Below, one piece after another: positions 1 through 7,995 of a DNA stretch of 20,257 bases. The notes under the pieces are model-generated. The model did no database searches, had not been told where the DNA came from, and worked only from the letters and a program-made list of their open reading frames with translations. How positions within the stretch are numbered: the stretch's first letter is position 1; each line of letters begins with the position of its first letter. The position numbers were made by a program, and so were the translations under genes. Origin of the DNA: Bin22 sp034428635 (GTDB lineage: Bacteria > Chloroflexota > Dehalococcoidia > Lucifugimonadales > UBA3495); assembly GCA_034428635.1 (NCBI GenBank), contig DAOUHR010000084.1, forward strand, positions 1 through 20,257. The letters run 5' to 3'.

Positions 1-470
1 GAGACGGGAGGCTTGAAGTCCAGGCTGCAATCCGCCGATACCGGGATGTTCATGAAAAGGTTCCAGGGGCTGGGAGTTTCGGGGGGTTCCAGCCCCAGTT
101 CCAGCAGGGCCGCCGCCAGGTTGTCGGTGCAGTTATCGTGATATGCAGTGCAGCCCAGGAGTTCATACCGGTACCGGTCGCACGCCGCCAGCAGGGTGTC
201 ATGAATCCCCCCTGATGTGTCCTCCACCGGCGTCAGAATGGGACGCCGCCGGTTGGTGACCATCGACTGGTTCAGGTCTGGCATAGTTCGGCCAATAGCG
301 GTCCGGGAGTGTTCCATTGACATAAACTCGGCAATGTCGTCCCTGCTAAAGGCCCAGGTATCTACTACCTGTTGACCATGGGTGTTGATTACCTTGACCA
401 TCTGGCCCGCTGTGACGAAGGCCGCTTTTCCCTTTCGCGCAGGAATCGTAATGAGGGCGTCCGATGTCAT
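1..470 (-). CDS. DUF1989 / urea carboxylase-associated family protein (3' end cut by window)
   Basis: Reading from the ATG at 470 gives an open frame to the window edge (156 codons), starting MTSDALITIPARKGKAAF. The pattern is typical of DUF1989: an N-terminal beta segment, 'VINTHGQQVVDTWAFS', an SRT motif, 'HDTLLAACD', 'HDNCTDNLAAAL' and 'PWNLFMNIPV'. The family occurs beside urea carboxylase genes and as stand-alone proteins; its biochemical role is not firmly settled, and conserved His/Cys residues suggest metal binding. Full members run about 190-220 residues, so perhaps 40-60 are missing beyond the edge. AGGAGG lies seven bases upstream of the ATG and supports this start. It sits 44 bases downstream of the aldo/keto reductase on the same strand, probably co-transcribed. 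No urea carboxylase is visible in the window. Confidence 0.82.
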   Translation of the reverse strand, partial: MTSDALITIPARKGKAAFVTAGQMVKVINTHGQQVVDTWAFSRDDIAEFMSMEHSRTAIGRTMPDLNQSMVTNRRRPILTPVEDTSGGIHDTLLAACDRYRYELLGCTAYHDNCTDNLAAALLELGLEPPETPSPWNLFMNIPVSADCSLDFKPPV

Positions 471-514
471 TTTGTGCCTCCTGATCCGGTGGAGTTGGCA
501 TTTGAACTGTTGAG

Positions 515-1500
515 TTACCCCGTGAAACCGGCCCAGACTTCCGGCAGGCGGGCCAGGGCTTCCGGCGCCAGCGGCCCCTTGCCGGCGAACTGGACGGCCT
601 GCTCCAGATGCTCCATGCTCGAATACCCAACCAGCACGTTGCTCACGCTGGGGTTGCTAAGGGCGAACCGCAGGGACGCCTCAACCAGGCTGCCAGCGTG
701 GCCCTCCTGGGCCAGGAAGCGGAAACCCTCGGCCCTGGCCTGGTCTTGACTGTAGTCGCGGCCCGAACCGATGGGCGCGACGCTGGGTACGGCCACAGGA
801 TGGCGCGTATCCTCTCCACTCAACGCTCCTGCAGCCAGCACCCGGATAACCAGCACTCCCATTCCGGTGGCCGAAGCCAACTCTATTTGGTTGCCGTAGT
901 CGGGCATGTCAAAGCCGTCTGGCACCGCATTCCCCGCGCTGGGGTTCACCAGGTTGTAGACCGACTGGATGGTATTCAGCGCTCCCGCGCCGATGACCTG
1001 GTGCAGGGCGTCGGTCTCACCCACTGCTGTCATGCCCCAGAACCGCACCTTTCCCTGGTTGCGCAATTCCTGCAGAGCATCCACCACCTCGCTCAACGTC
1101 TCTTCGGGAGAGACCGAACCACCTTCAGCCGCAGAGGCCACGTGATTGTGCATCTGGATCAGGTCCACCTGCTCTCGTTGCAACCGGGCCAGGCTCTCTT
1201 CCACCGAGGCAATGACATTTTTTTTATCTGCCCCGGTTCGTGGGTGGTAACCCGGAACTTGGTGCCCACGTAAACGTCCGCTCCCAGTTCCTTGAGCACC
1301 CGGCCCAGGTTGGTTTCCGACTGACCGTTGCCGTAGGACGATGCGGTGTCAAAATAGTTAATACCCAGTTCCATGGCCCGGGCCACCGCCCGCACCTGGT
1401 CGCCGTGTTCACCACGGATCATCAGTCCACCCACATTCCCGCAGCCGAACCCTATTTCTGATACTTGCAGTCCGGTGTGGCCCAAGGGTCGATACTCCAT
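515..1500 (-). pseudogene. Aldo/keto reductase, frameshifted at an A8 tract
   Basis: Two overlapping frames together make one full-length NAD(P)H-dependent aldo/keto reductase (about 328 codons). The first part (1500 down to about 1225) begins MEYRPLGHTGLQVSEIGFGC and carries the family's catalytic Asp and Tyr (NYFDTASSYGNGQSE) and Lys (VGTKF). The second part, ending at 515, continues with VEESLARLQREQVDLIQMHNH, which holds the catalytic His, and runs through the C-terminal barrel strands. The break falls in eight T on the + strand (1218-1225), read as A8 in the mRNA sense. One extra A would restore ...GQIKKNVIASVEESL. It may be a sequencing or assembly slip, a real pseudogene, or a gene rescued by slippage; the sequence cannot decide. 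G-rich SD-like bases precede the ATG at 1500. The DUF1989 gene follows. Confidence 0.85.
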
Positions 1501-1597
1501 TGCCTTCCCCCTCTCCGCCTTTTTAGTTTTCTAATACTATTGCCTGAATGAGTCCACCACAATCTCTGTGTCGGAGCTTGTTGGACCATCCTCGCCA

Positions 1598-1626
1598 TTG
1601 CCAGCCCTTGCCGTCGGCCATATAAT
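1598..1626 (+). promoter_or_regulatory. Sigma70-type promoter for the aldolase gene
   Basis: TTGCCA (1598-1603) and a perfect TATAAT (1621-1626) are separated by 17 bases. Transcription would start near 1633, about 29 bases before the ATG at 1662 and upstream of the SD AAGGGAGG (1647-1654). It lies in the divergent gap between the aldo/keto reductase (-) and this gene (+). Confidence 0.72.
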
Positions 1627-1661
1627 CGCCCAAGCTACCCATCCCGAAGGGAGGCAATCAA

Positions 1662-2435
1662 ATGCAGACTAATACTACCAAGGCCAAGCTGGCCGCCGGC
1701 GAAGTTGTCTTTGGCGCCATCATCACCCGCTACGCGCCCGACCTGGTGGAGATTTTTGGCGCGGTGGGCTTCGACTTCGTGATGATCGACTGCGAGCACG
1801 GCCCTATGAACCTGGACCAGGTGGAGCACATGGTCCGGGCCGCCGAATCCTTCGGCATCACCCCCATCGCCCGTATTCCCAACGACGAAGAGTCCACCAT
1901 CCTCCGATTCCTTGACCGGGGCCTGCAGGGCATAATCGTGCCCCATGTTAACAGCGGGGAACAGGCCGCCGGCGTGGCCCGTTCCGCCCGCTACCACCCT
2001 GACGGAAGAAGGGGTATGGGGGGCGGCCGGGCCCACGACTACGGAATTGGCGTTACCCGCGACGAGTCCACCACCTGGGTCAATTCCCAGTTGCTGGTCA
2101 TTCCCATGGTGGAAGAGGTGGAGGCGGTGAATAACCTGGACCAGATTCTCGCCGTGCCTGGCGCCGACGTTCTCCACGTCGCCGCTTCCGACCTGGGCCA
2201 GAGCATGGGCTTCCCGCCCGTTTCCGAGGTACGCCGCGTGATGGGCGAGGTCATCCCCCGGGTTCGCGCCGCCGGCAAGAATGTGGGTGTGGGAGGCAAC
2301 AACCCCGCTGACGCCGCCGGAGTGGCCGAGTTCATCAAGCTGGGCGCCAACTTCGTTACCGTTTCATCCCAGGGCCTGATGCGCCTGGCTGCCGAGGATT
2401 TCCGCAAGCGAGTGGACGAGGCGCTGGCAGCTTAA
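1662..2435 (+). CDS. HpcH/HpaI family class II aldolase
   Basis: The 257-residue length equals the usual size of HpaI-type 2,4-dihydroxyhept-2-ene-1,7-dioate aldolases, which cleave or form C-C bonds between pyruvate and an aldehyde using a divalent metal. Expected active-site residues are present: His46 in IDCEHGP, Arg71 in PIARIP, Glu151 in the IPMVEEVEA segment and Asp177 in ASDLGQSMG. The glycine-rich 'GRRGMGGGRAHDYG' loop is also typical. The ATG at 1662 has SD AAGGGAGG eight bases upstream and a good promoter before it. A GlcG/HbpS-like gene follows 107 bases downstream on the same strand and may be co-transcribed. No hydroxyphenylacetate pathway genes are present, so the physiological aldehyde is unknown. 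Garlic-type citryl lyase activity is less likely because that branch is usually longer. Confidence 0.9.
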   Translation: MQTNTTKAKLAAGEVVFGAIITRYAPDLVEIFGAVGFDFVMIDCEHGPMNLDQVEHMVRAAESFGITPIARIPNDEESTILRFLDRGLQGIIVPHVNSGEQAAGVARSARYHPDGRRGMGGGRAHDYGIGVTRDESTTWVNSQLLVIPMVEEVEAVNNLDQILAVPGADVLHVAASDLGQSMGFPPVSEVRRVMGEVIPRVRAAGKNVGVGGNNPADAAGVAEFIKLGANFVTVSSQGLMRLAAEDFRKRVDEALAA

Positions 2436-2472
2436 ATAGTTGCCAATTCAGCCAAGAATAAGCACGAAGGAT

Positions 2473-2507
2473 CGCGAATAGAAATCTCCTGCCTGTGCGT
2501 ATTCGCG
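2473..2507. repeat. 8-bp inverted repeat in the aldolase/GlcG-like spacer
   Basis: CGCGAATA (2473-2480) and TATTCGCG (2500-2507) are perfect complements around 19 bases, between the aldolase stop and the SD of the next gene. It could fold in mRNA or bind a dimeric regulator. No T-run follows, so it is not an obvious terminator. Confidence 0.35.
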
Positions 2508-2542
2508 TGTGTGCGTGTATCAAAAAAGAAGGAGGCAGAATT

Positions 2543-2956
2543 ATGCCGGATACGACTTTGAAGAGAGAGCAGATAAAGGCGGCAATGGACGCCATGATGG
2601 CGAAGGCGCTGGAGACTCCCGACGCGCCGGTTGCCATGGCTATCGTGGATAGCACCGGGAACCTGGAAGCCTATGCCAAGATGGATAACCTGCGCATGTT
2701 CAGCCGGCGCCATGCCCTGCGCAAGGCCTACACTGCGGCGATTATGGGCGGCGATACGGGCGCCAATGCGGAGCGCATGCACAGCCAGGGCCGCAGCATC
2801 AGCGAGATGGGCGACCCTAACCTGACCCACGGCCAGGGCGGCCTGGTGATCATGAAGGACGGTGTCATCCTGGGCGGCATCGGCGTGGGAGGCTATCCCA
2901 GCGGCCAGGCCGACGAGGACCTGTCCCGGGTGGGCCTGGAGGCGCTGGGCCTTTAG
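2543..2956 (+). CDS. GlcG/HbpS (DUF336) family protein
   Basis: This 137-residue protein has the fold signature of the GlcG/HbpS family: a helical N-terminus (LKREQIKAAMDAMMAKAL), the strand 'APVAMAIVDSTGNLEAYAKMD', an Arg/His-rich helix (MFSRRHALRKAYTAAIMG), and the C-terminal 'GGLVIMKDGVILGGIGVGG' ... 'DEDLSRVGLEAL'. Members include the heme-binding HbpS and the uncharacterised GlcG of glycolate operons. The exact role is unknown, and many sit beside oxidoreductases or aldolases. I chose the ATG at 2543 because GGAGG (2531-2535) lies just before it; an upstream in-frame start at 2495 has no ribosome site and adds a non-family extension. It follows the HpcH/HpaI aldolase and ends just before a strong hairpin. 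Confidence 0.85.
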   Translation: MPDTTLKREQIKAAMDAMMAKALETPDAPVAMAIVDSTGNLEAYAKMDNLRMFSRRHALRKAYTAAIMGGDTGANAERMHSQGRSISEMGDPNLTHGQGGLVIMKDGVILGGIGVGGYPSGQADEDLSRVGLEALGL

Positions 2957-2987
2957 GTAAATTAGCCTGGGCCATATGGTCATGAGT

Positions 2988-3016
2988 AAGGGGGCGGTTT
3001 TGATACCGCCCCCTTT
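2988..3016. terminator. Bidirectional hairpin between convergent genes
   Basis: An 11-bp perfect stem (2988-2998 with 3005-3015, core GGGGGCGG/CCGCCCCC) encloses a six-base loop. The tract after it is short (TTT) on the + strand and AAGG-flanked on the other. It lies between the GlcG-like gene (+) and the VOC gene (-), and probably ends both transcripts. Confidence 0.7.
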
Positions 3017-3043
3017 GCTCTGGTCCAACCAGGTGTGGGGTAG

Positions 3044-3436
3044 CTAGGCGCTGGGCCGCTGGATAATCTCCACGCTGACGTGGTCGGGCGCCTCGATAAA
3101 GGCCACCATCGAACCCGAAGGCATGGTCCACGGCTCGCAGATCATGTGAACGCCGTTGGCGCGGAAGTTGGCCGCAGCGGCTTCCATATCGTCCACCTCG
3201 AAGCCAAAGTGGTCCAGGCCGTAGCGGGGTTCCGTGGAACCGGGCACCGGGTCTTCCCCCTCGGCCCGGCCCGAGATGGTCATCAATGTTTGCCCGTTCA
3301 GTTCAAGGGTAATGGACTTGGTGGTGGACAGTGGACGCTCCGAGGCAATAACGGCGCCAAAGTTATCGCAGTAGAACTTGGCGGCGGCGTCGGGGTCTTC
3401 GCTGCGGAAGTGCAGGTGGTTCTGGGTGAAGTTCAT
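3044..3436 (-). CDS. VOC (glyoxalase/dioxygenase fold) family protein
   Basis: A single-polypeptide VOC protein of 130 residues with two beta-alpha-beta-beta-beta modules. The first is NHLHFRSEDPDAAAKFYCDNFG and the second YGLDHFGFEVDDMEAAAANF. Likely metal ligands sit at the usual places: His7 or His9, His76 (LDHFGF) and Glu123 (VSVEII). The superfamily includes glyoxalase I, methylmalonyl-CoA epimerase, extradiol dioxygenases and fosfomycin/bleomycin resistance proteins; nothing seen here picks the substrate. GGAGG precedes the ATG at 3436. It lies 51 bases downstream of the oxaloacetate-decarboxylase-like gene on the same strand, so a small-acid substrate is a reasonable guess only. Confidence 0.88.
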   Translation of the reverse strand: MNFTQNHLHFRSEDPDAAAKFYCDNFGAVIASERPLSTTKSITLELNGQTLMTISGRAEGEDPVPGSTEPRYGLDHFGFEVDDMEAAAANFRANGVHMICEPWTMPSGSMVAFIEAPDHVSVEIIQRPSA

Positions 3437-3487
3437 GGTCGTACCTCCTTTAGGTCTGGTTCAAATCTATAGCCCTGTCAAAAGGGC

Positions 3488-4351
3488 CTACTTCAAGAAT
3501 TCCCCAATCCACTGGTCGTAATCGCCGCGCCGGGTCAACTGGCTAATCAGGGCTGGGGAGGCCAGTTGGTCGGTCAGGTCGGCGGGGGCCACGCCGTCCC
3601 GCAGGGCTTTCATCGTGTCATAGGCTGCTTTGATCGCCGCCGCGAAGGGCAGGTGCCCCTGCAGGGCTACCCGCACGCCGGCCTGGCTCAGGAAGTCCAA
3701 ATCGGCCAGCTCGCCGCCGGCGCCGCCCAGAAGCAGGGGAATGTTCACCTCGGCGGCCACGGCCTCAACCTCGACCCGTGTCTGGGCCCCGGCCAGGAAC
3801 ATAGCGTCCACACCGGCCGCCTCGTAAGCCTTTGCCCGCTTGATGGCATCCTCCAGGCCGGTCACTCGCAGGGCGCTGGACCTGCCGGCAACCACCAATG
3901 CCGGGTCCTGGCGACCGGACAGCGCGGCCTTCATCTTGCCCACTCCCTCTTCCACGGAAATCAACTGGCCCTCGCCGGCGGCGCCAAAGCCCAGGGGCAG
4001 CTGGGTGTCTTCAATGGTCAGGCAGGACACGCCAGCAGTCTCCAGTTCCTCCACGGTACGGCGAACGTTAAGCGCATTGCCGTAACCGTGGTCGGCGTCT
4101 ACCATCAGGCTCAGGTCGCCGGCGCGGCAGATGCGGTGAATCTGCTGGGCAAACTCCGTCAGGGTTAGCACGATCAGGTCCGGCGCTCCCAGCACCGTAC
4201 CCGATGCTATGGATCCTGCGAACATCCCCACCTCAAAACCGATGTCTTCGGCGGCCCGGGCGGAAATGGGGTCAAACACCGAGGCGGGATGGACGCAGCG
4301 GTCCCCTGCCAGTATTGCGCGATAACGTTCACGTCGAGCGGTCAGGTTCAT
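3488..4351 (-). CDS. Isocitrate lyase/PEP mutase superfamily, oxaloacetate decarboxylase-like
   Basis: The 287 residues match the PEP mutase/isocitrate lyase superfamily along their whole length. Metal and phosphate-site motifs are present: MVDADHGYGN with Asp85/Asp87/His88, TIEDTQLP with Glu114, and Arg157. His233 in LQGHLPFAAAIKA corresponds to the histidine characteristic of the oxaloacetate decarboxylase branch typified by Pseudomonas aeruginosa PA4872, whose N-terminal 'ASVFDPxSAR' is also shared (ASVFDPISAR). The methylisocitrate-lyase Cys motif (KKCGH) is absent, arguing against a lyase of that type. The predicted reaction is oxaloacetate to pyruvate and CO2 with Mg2+. The ATG at 4351 is preceded by an AGAGGAGAATT-like ribosome site. 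It likely forms an operon with the VOC gene downstream. Confidence 0.88.
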   Translation of the reverse strand: MNLTARRERYRAILAGDRCVHPASVFDPISARAAEDIGFEVGMFAGSIASGTVLGAPDLIVLTLTEFAQQIHRICRAGDLSLMVDADHGYGNALNVRRTVEELETAGVSCLTIEDTQLPLGFGAAGEGQLISVEEGVGKMKAALSGRQDPALVVAGRSSALRVTGLEDAIKRAKAYEAAGVDAMFLAGAQTRVEVEAVAAEVNIPLLLGGAGGELADLDFLSQAGVRVALQGHLPFAAAIKAAYDTMKALRDGVAPADLTDQLASPALISQLTRRGDYDQWIGEFLK

Positions 4352-4478
4352 AATTCTCCTCTATCGAAAGATGGATGTGCAGGATGGACAGTGTGGTGAA
4401 AGGTCTATGTAGTTCTTCCCGGCCTGAACTATACTACCCTGAATTTCGGCTGGCAAATTCAAGATTGAGGAAGACTCT

Positions 4479-5327
4479 ATGTGTGCCACACGAATAATGG
4501 GTGTGGACTTCAGCGGGGCCAGGGGAGACAACAATACCTGGCTGACGCAGGCTGTGTTGGAGGGAAAGTTCCTTTCCCTGCAAGAAGTTCGTCGAGTCAC
4601 CAGGCATGATTTGACCGAAACCATGGCTTCGTGTGATGGCCCCACAGTCGCGGCCCTGGACTTTCCTTTCGCGCCGCCCAAGAGCTTCGCCGAGTACTGG
4701 GCGCCTGGCTGTGAGACTATGCCAGACCTCTGGGTAGCTGCGGCCGCTACCGAGTATGACGACTTCCTCGCCCTGCGCAACGAGTTCGTGTCCCGACACG
4801 GAGAACCAAAACGCGCCTGTGACCCGCCGGAAAGCTACTCCTGCCTGCACATGGTGAACCCAATTATGGTGCCCATGACCTTCCGCGGGATGCAAATGCT
4901 TCACGGCCTCTGGTTTGGCGAAACGGCAAACCCCATTTCAGTTCCTCCGCTGCCCGGTTATTCTTGCCCAGGTTCGGCCGCCATTACCGAGTTGCTGGAG
5001 GTTATGCCTGGCGCTGTTTTGCGCCGCCTGGGCCTGCCGTACAAAGGGTACAAGGGAGGAGCCAGAGCCTCCGAGCGGCGCCAGGTCATCGTAGCTGCCC
5101 TGCCCGAACGGGCTCGGCCCATTAAGTTTGAATTTGGTGAGTTTGAAGACTTGGCCAGGCGCAGCCACGACTCTCTTGATTCAGTCGTGGCGGCGGTGGC
5201 TGCCGCTCTTTGGACAGTGGCCCGGGACCGGTTTCCAGAGCCACCGAAGGAGGGGGAAGCAGGGTTTGATCCGGTAGTTCTGCTGGAAGGGTGGCTTTAT
5301 GCTCCAACAGGACATCAACCGTTGTAA
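4479..5327 (+). CDS. DUF429 family protein (RNase H-like fold)
   Basis: 282 residues. The N-terminal 'MGVDFSGARGDNNTWL' carries the Asp (residue 10) and Ser/Gly pattern of DUF429, and the C-terminal 'SHDSLDSVVAAVAAALW' carries the second conserved Asp motif. These flank a variable middle with several Cys and Trp. DUF429 proteins are predicted RNase H-like nucleases or related, with no well established substrate. The ATG at 4479 has GAGGAAG about six bases upstream. The gene stands alone: divergent from the oxaloacetate decarboxylase gene and ending 30 bases from the convergent Eis-like gene, with no terminator visible between them. A possible -10 TATACT lies at 4430-4435 but has no convincing -35. 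Confidence 0.75.
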   Translation: MCATRIMGVDFSGARGDNNTWLTQAVLEGKFLSLQEVRRVTRHDLTETMASCDGPTVAALDFPFAPPKSFAEYWAPGCETMPDLWVAAAATEYDDFLALRNEFVSRHGEPKRACDPPESYSCLHMVNPIMVPMTFRGMQMLHGLWFGETANPISVPPLPGYSCPGSAAITELLEVMPGAVLRRLGLPYKGYKGGARASERRQVIVAALPERARPIKFEFGEFEDLARRSHDSLDSVVAAVAAALWTVARDRFPEPPKEGEAGFDPVVLLEGWLYAPTGHQPL

Positions 5328-5357
5328 CATTCCGCCTTCGCTACCTTCGAGGAAAAA

Positions 5358-6548
5358 TCAAAAGCCGCAGGGGGTCCATGGCATTTGCTGAACGGCAAAC
5401 ATTCGGTTCGCACGTTCAAGCGATCCGGCTTTCTTTTCTTCCACCAGGCCGGCGTTGGCCAGGGCGGTGAAGGTAATGGTGCCCAGGTAGGTTGAAGCCA
5501 GGGCAGCCACGGGTATCGCCATGTCCGGTTCGGCGTCCGTGGTGCGGCATACCGATTCCTCTGTCGAAGCCTGCAGCTCAAACCGGTTGGCGTTCCAGGG
5601 GCAGACATCATCCTTGACTTCGATAACGAGTCGCCCCTCCCCGGAGTACTTCCGTTGTGCCAGGGCCGTTGCCACGTCCACCAGCCTCAGCCACAGGCCG
5701 TCTCGGGTGGAACGGCGCAACCTCCGGGGGTCGGCCAGCATCCAGGGTAGAGGGTCGTCCAGGGGCCTCCGTTCCGCTTCCGCCCGGTTCACCAGGTCGG
5801 TATCGAAGCAGAAACGCCAGAGGGCAGCAACCGATTCTCGCGTAACCGCCATCAACTCCTGGACAGTTACCGTGCCTTCGTTGGTGCGGTAGCGGGCATA
5901 ACCCTCCATCCGGTCGTTTTCGTAGTAGCCGACATAAAAGATGCCGCCTCTGCCGCCCTGCCGGTGTTCCGGCGCTGCCGCTTCTCGCTCCCACAGATGG
6001 GGCGCCTTCTGGAACACACCCGGGCGTCCCGAGGTGCTGCGAAGAAAAACGTCGGGCAACACTCGGCCGATGTCTGACGGATTGATAAAGGCAAACCTGC
6101 CAGGGCAGTCCTGGCGGCGGGCGTAGCCGCTGTACGCCCGTTCAATGCCCCATTCTTCCCGCAGGGACCCTACGCCGTAACCGAACCTGCCGTATATGAC
6201 GCTCTCAGAGGCAAACAACCCGGCCAGCGGTTCCCCACGTTCGTAGACGTCCTTCAACTGGTGGTGCATCATGCTGGTCATGATGCCCTGCCGCCGGTGG
6301 GTGGGCTGGACCGCAATGTTGGCGACACCCGCAATCGCCGACTCGCCGCCCGGGATGGAAACACTCTGCCGGTGGGAATGGGCTCCCCCCACGATTTGAC
6401 CCTCGTCCAGCACCACAATTGACCGGTCCAGGTCAAAATGGGGACGCAGCCCTTCGGGGTCGGCGTTCAGCCGATTTCCGTAGGCGCGGGCTTCCACCCG
6501 TACCCACTCCTCAAACTCGGCGGCGGTTACTTGCCTTAGTTCCAGCAT
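5358..6548 (-). CDS. Eis-like GNAT acetyltransferase with C-terminal SCP2-type domain
   Basis: This 396-residue protein has the three-part plan of Eis ('enhanced intracellular survival') acetyltransferases: an N-terminal GNAT domain, a second degenerate GNAT domain and a sterol-carrier-like C-terminus. Seen directly are the acetyl-CoA loop (AVQPTHRRQGIMTSMMHHQL) and the hallmark ASESVIYGRFGYG with Tyr119, matching the catalytic Tyr of mycobacterial Eis. The protein also ends in Phe, as in Mtb Eis, where the terminal carboxylate is the general acid. Eis enzymes acetylate amines, including aminoglycosides; the native substrate here is unknown. I chose the ATG at 6548 because AGGAGG lies nine bases upstream. 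An in-frame GTG at 6578 adds ten residues but has no properly spaced ribosome site. Confidence 0.9.
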   Translation of the reverse strand: MLELRQVTAAEFEEWVRVEARAYGNRLNADPEGLRPHFDLDRSIVVLDEGQIVGGAHSHRQSVSIPGGESAIAGVANIAVQPTHRRQGIMTSMMHHQLKDVYERGEPLAGLFASESVIYGRFGYGVGSLREEWGIERAYSGYARRQDCPGRFAFINPSDIGRVLPDVFLRSTSGRPGVFQKAPHLWEREAAAPEHRQGGRGGIFYVGYYENDRMEGYARYRTNEGTVTVQELMAVTRESVAALWRFCFDTDLVNRAEAERRPLDDPLPWMLADPRRLRRSTRDGLWLRLVDVATALAQRKYSGEGRLVIEVKDDVCPWNANRFELQASTEESVCRTTDAEPDMAIPVAALASTYLGTITFTALANAGLVEEKKAGSLERANRMFAVQQMPWTPCGF

Positions 6549-6778
6549 CCGGCGGTCCCTCCTGGGAAGTTCATCCACCTTGCGGCGACCAACACGGTCC
6601 CGTTCCCGACTCCACGCATATTACATTATTTTGCGGGCCGCTTCATCAGGTACCGGCGACAGAGGATCAGGTTCCCCGTCCAGGAAGGGCCAGTATGCCC
6701 GTTCTTTGGGCAGGATAGAAAGTATCCTTCCGCAACTTCGTCGACAGTTCCCCACAGCCGCTGGTACCGCGCTCCCGG

Positions 6779-6807
6779 TTGACATACACCTGCCTACAAA
6801 GGATGAT
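6779..6807 (+). promoter_or_regulatory. Sigma70-type promoter for the ADH-selenoprotein unit
   Basis: A consensus TTGACA (6779-6784) is followed after 17 bases by GATGAT (6802-6807, four of six matches to TATAAT). The start would fall near 6814, just before SD AGGAGG (6826-6831) and the GTG start at 6839. The rest of the 6549-6838 gap shows no convincing gene. Confidence 0.55.
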
Positions 6808-6838
6808 AGGCACCAAAATTGTCTCAGGAGGTCCACAC

Positions 6839-7933
6839 GTGAAGGCTGCCGTTTTGTACGAGTATGGCCAACCCCTGGTCATTGAGGAAGTTGACCTGGA
6901 CGAACCCAAGGCTGGCGAGGTACTGGTGAAGATCGGGGCCGCCGGTGTCTGCCGCAGCGACCGTCACTTCATGCATGGCGACGCCAACATCGCGCTTCCC
7001 GCTGTCCTTGGGCACGAGGGGGCGGGCACAGTGGAAAACGTGGGACCCGGCGTAACCCTCACTCAGCCAGGCGATCAGGTGGTCCTGTCCTTCGTGCCCG
7101 CGTGCGGCCGTTGCAAGTCCTGCCTGGAAGGCAACTCCAACCTGTGTGACCTGCACATGGCTACCGGCCCCTTCATGCTGGATGGTACAACCCGCCTCCA
7201 CAAGGGCGACCAGCCCATTCACCACATGGGCAAGGTGGCCTGCTTCGCTGAGTACGCTGTGGTGCCCGAGACCGGCTGCATACCCACCAACACCGGCATC
7301 CCGATGGACAAGGCCGCCATGATTGGGTGCTGCGTTCCCACCGGGGTGGGGGCCGCCATGTTCAGCGCCAAGGTCCAGCCAGGCAGTACCGTCGCCGTGG
7401 TTGGCTGCGGAGGCGTCGGCCTCAACGTGATTATGGGCGCGAAGCTGCTTAACGCCTCCCAGATCATCGCTGTGGACATCCGGGAAAGCCAGCTTGAATT
7501 TGCCATGAAGTTCGGCGCCACCCATTCGGTCAACGCCGCAGACCGGGACCCGGTAGCCCAGGTTAAGGAACTTACCGGCGGCCGCGGCGCCGACTACACC
7601 TTTGAGGTGTTTGGCTCGGGCGAGACTATCAAGGCCGCGTATGATATGTGCGCTAAGAGCGGGACGGCCACGGTGGTTGGCATTGCCCCGGTAGGGGCCG
7701 AGGCGGCCATCAATGGTGTGGACATTGTGCGCAACGAGAAGACCCTGCGCGGGACCTATTATGGTTCTGCCCGCTCCCGCACGGATATGCCCACAATGAT
7801 TGACCTGTACCTTTCCGGCAAGCTGAACCTGGATGATCTGGTGGTCCGTCACTACAGCCTTGACCAGATAAACGAGGCATACGGCGACATGGACGAGGGC
7901 GAGGTTGGTCGAGGCGCCATAGTCTTTGACTAG
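6839..7933 (+). CDS. Zn-dependent medium-chain alcohol dehydrogenase
   Basis: 364 residues from a GTG start at 6839, chosen because AGGAGG (6826-6831) sits just upstream; an in-frame ATG at 6779 falls on the promoter. Catalytic zinc ligands are Cys38 (GVCRSD), His59-Glu60 (LGHEGAG) and a Cys at 164/165. The structural zinc site is complete: Cys89, Cys92, Cys95 and Cys103 in CGRCKSCLEGNSNLC. The Rossmann motif VVGCGGVG (from 187) with Asp213 in AVDIRES predicts NAD(H) preference. The family interconverts alcohols and aldehydes or ketones; the class III-like spacing would also fit a thiol-adduct (formaldehyde-type) substrate, but that is not provable here. The selenoprotein gene follows after 62 bases with no terminator, suggesting co-transcription. 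Confidence 0.93.
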   Translation: MKAAVLYEYGQPLVIEEVDLDEPKAGEVLVKIGAAGVCRSDRHFMHGDANIALPAVLGHEGAGTVENVGPGVTLTQPGDQVVLSFVPACGRCKSCLEGNSNLCDLHMATGPFMLDGTTRLHKGDQPIHHMGKVACFAEYAVVPETGCIPTNTGIPMDKAAMIGCCVPTGVGAAMFSAKVQPGSTVAVVGCGGVGLNVIMGAKLLNASQIIAVDIRESQLEFAMKFGATHSVNAADRDPVAQVKELTGGRGADYTFEVFGSGETIKAAYDMCAKSGTATVVGIAPVGAEAAINGVDIVRNEKTLRGTYYGSARSRTDMPTMIDLYLSGKLNLDDLVVRHYSLDQINEAYGDMDEGEVGRGAIVFD

Positions 7934-7995
7934 ACATTACTAGCTCCCCAATGAGGTTTGTCGCTCTACATGGACGTTATCGCGAGGAGGTGGTT

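Noticed and set aside
515..1204. A second, independent gene for the C-terminal reductase half
   Set aside because: It lacks the cofactor and catalytic N-terminal part and overlaps the first half at an A8 tract; a single frameshifted gene explains both.
6824..7852. 342-codon open frame on the minus strand opposite the alcohol dehydrogenase
   Set aside because: His/Gly/Ala-rich composition typical of an antisense frame of a GC-rich gene; the plus-strand protein is unambiguous.
7951..7995. ATG at 7951 as start of the selenoprotein
   Set aside because: No ribosome site; the family similarity begins near the ATG at 7996, which has GAGGAGG.
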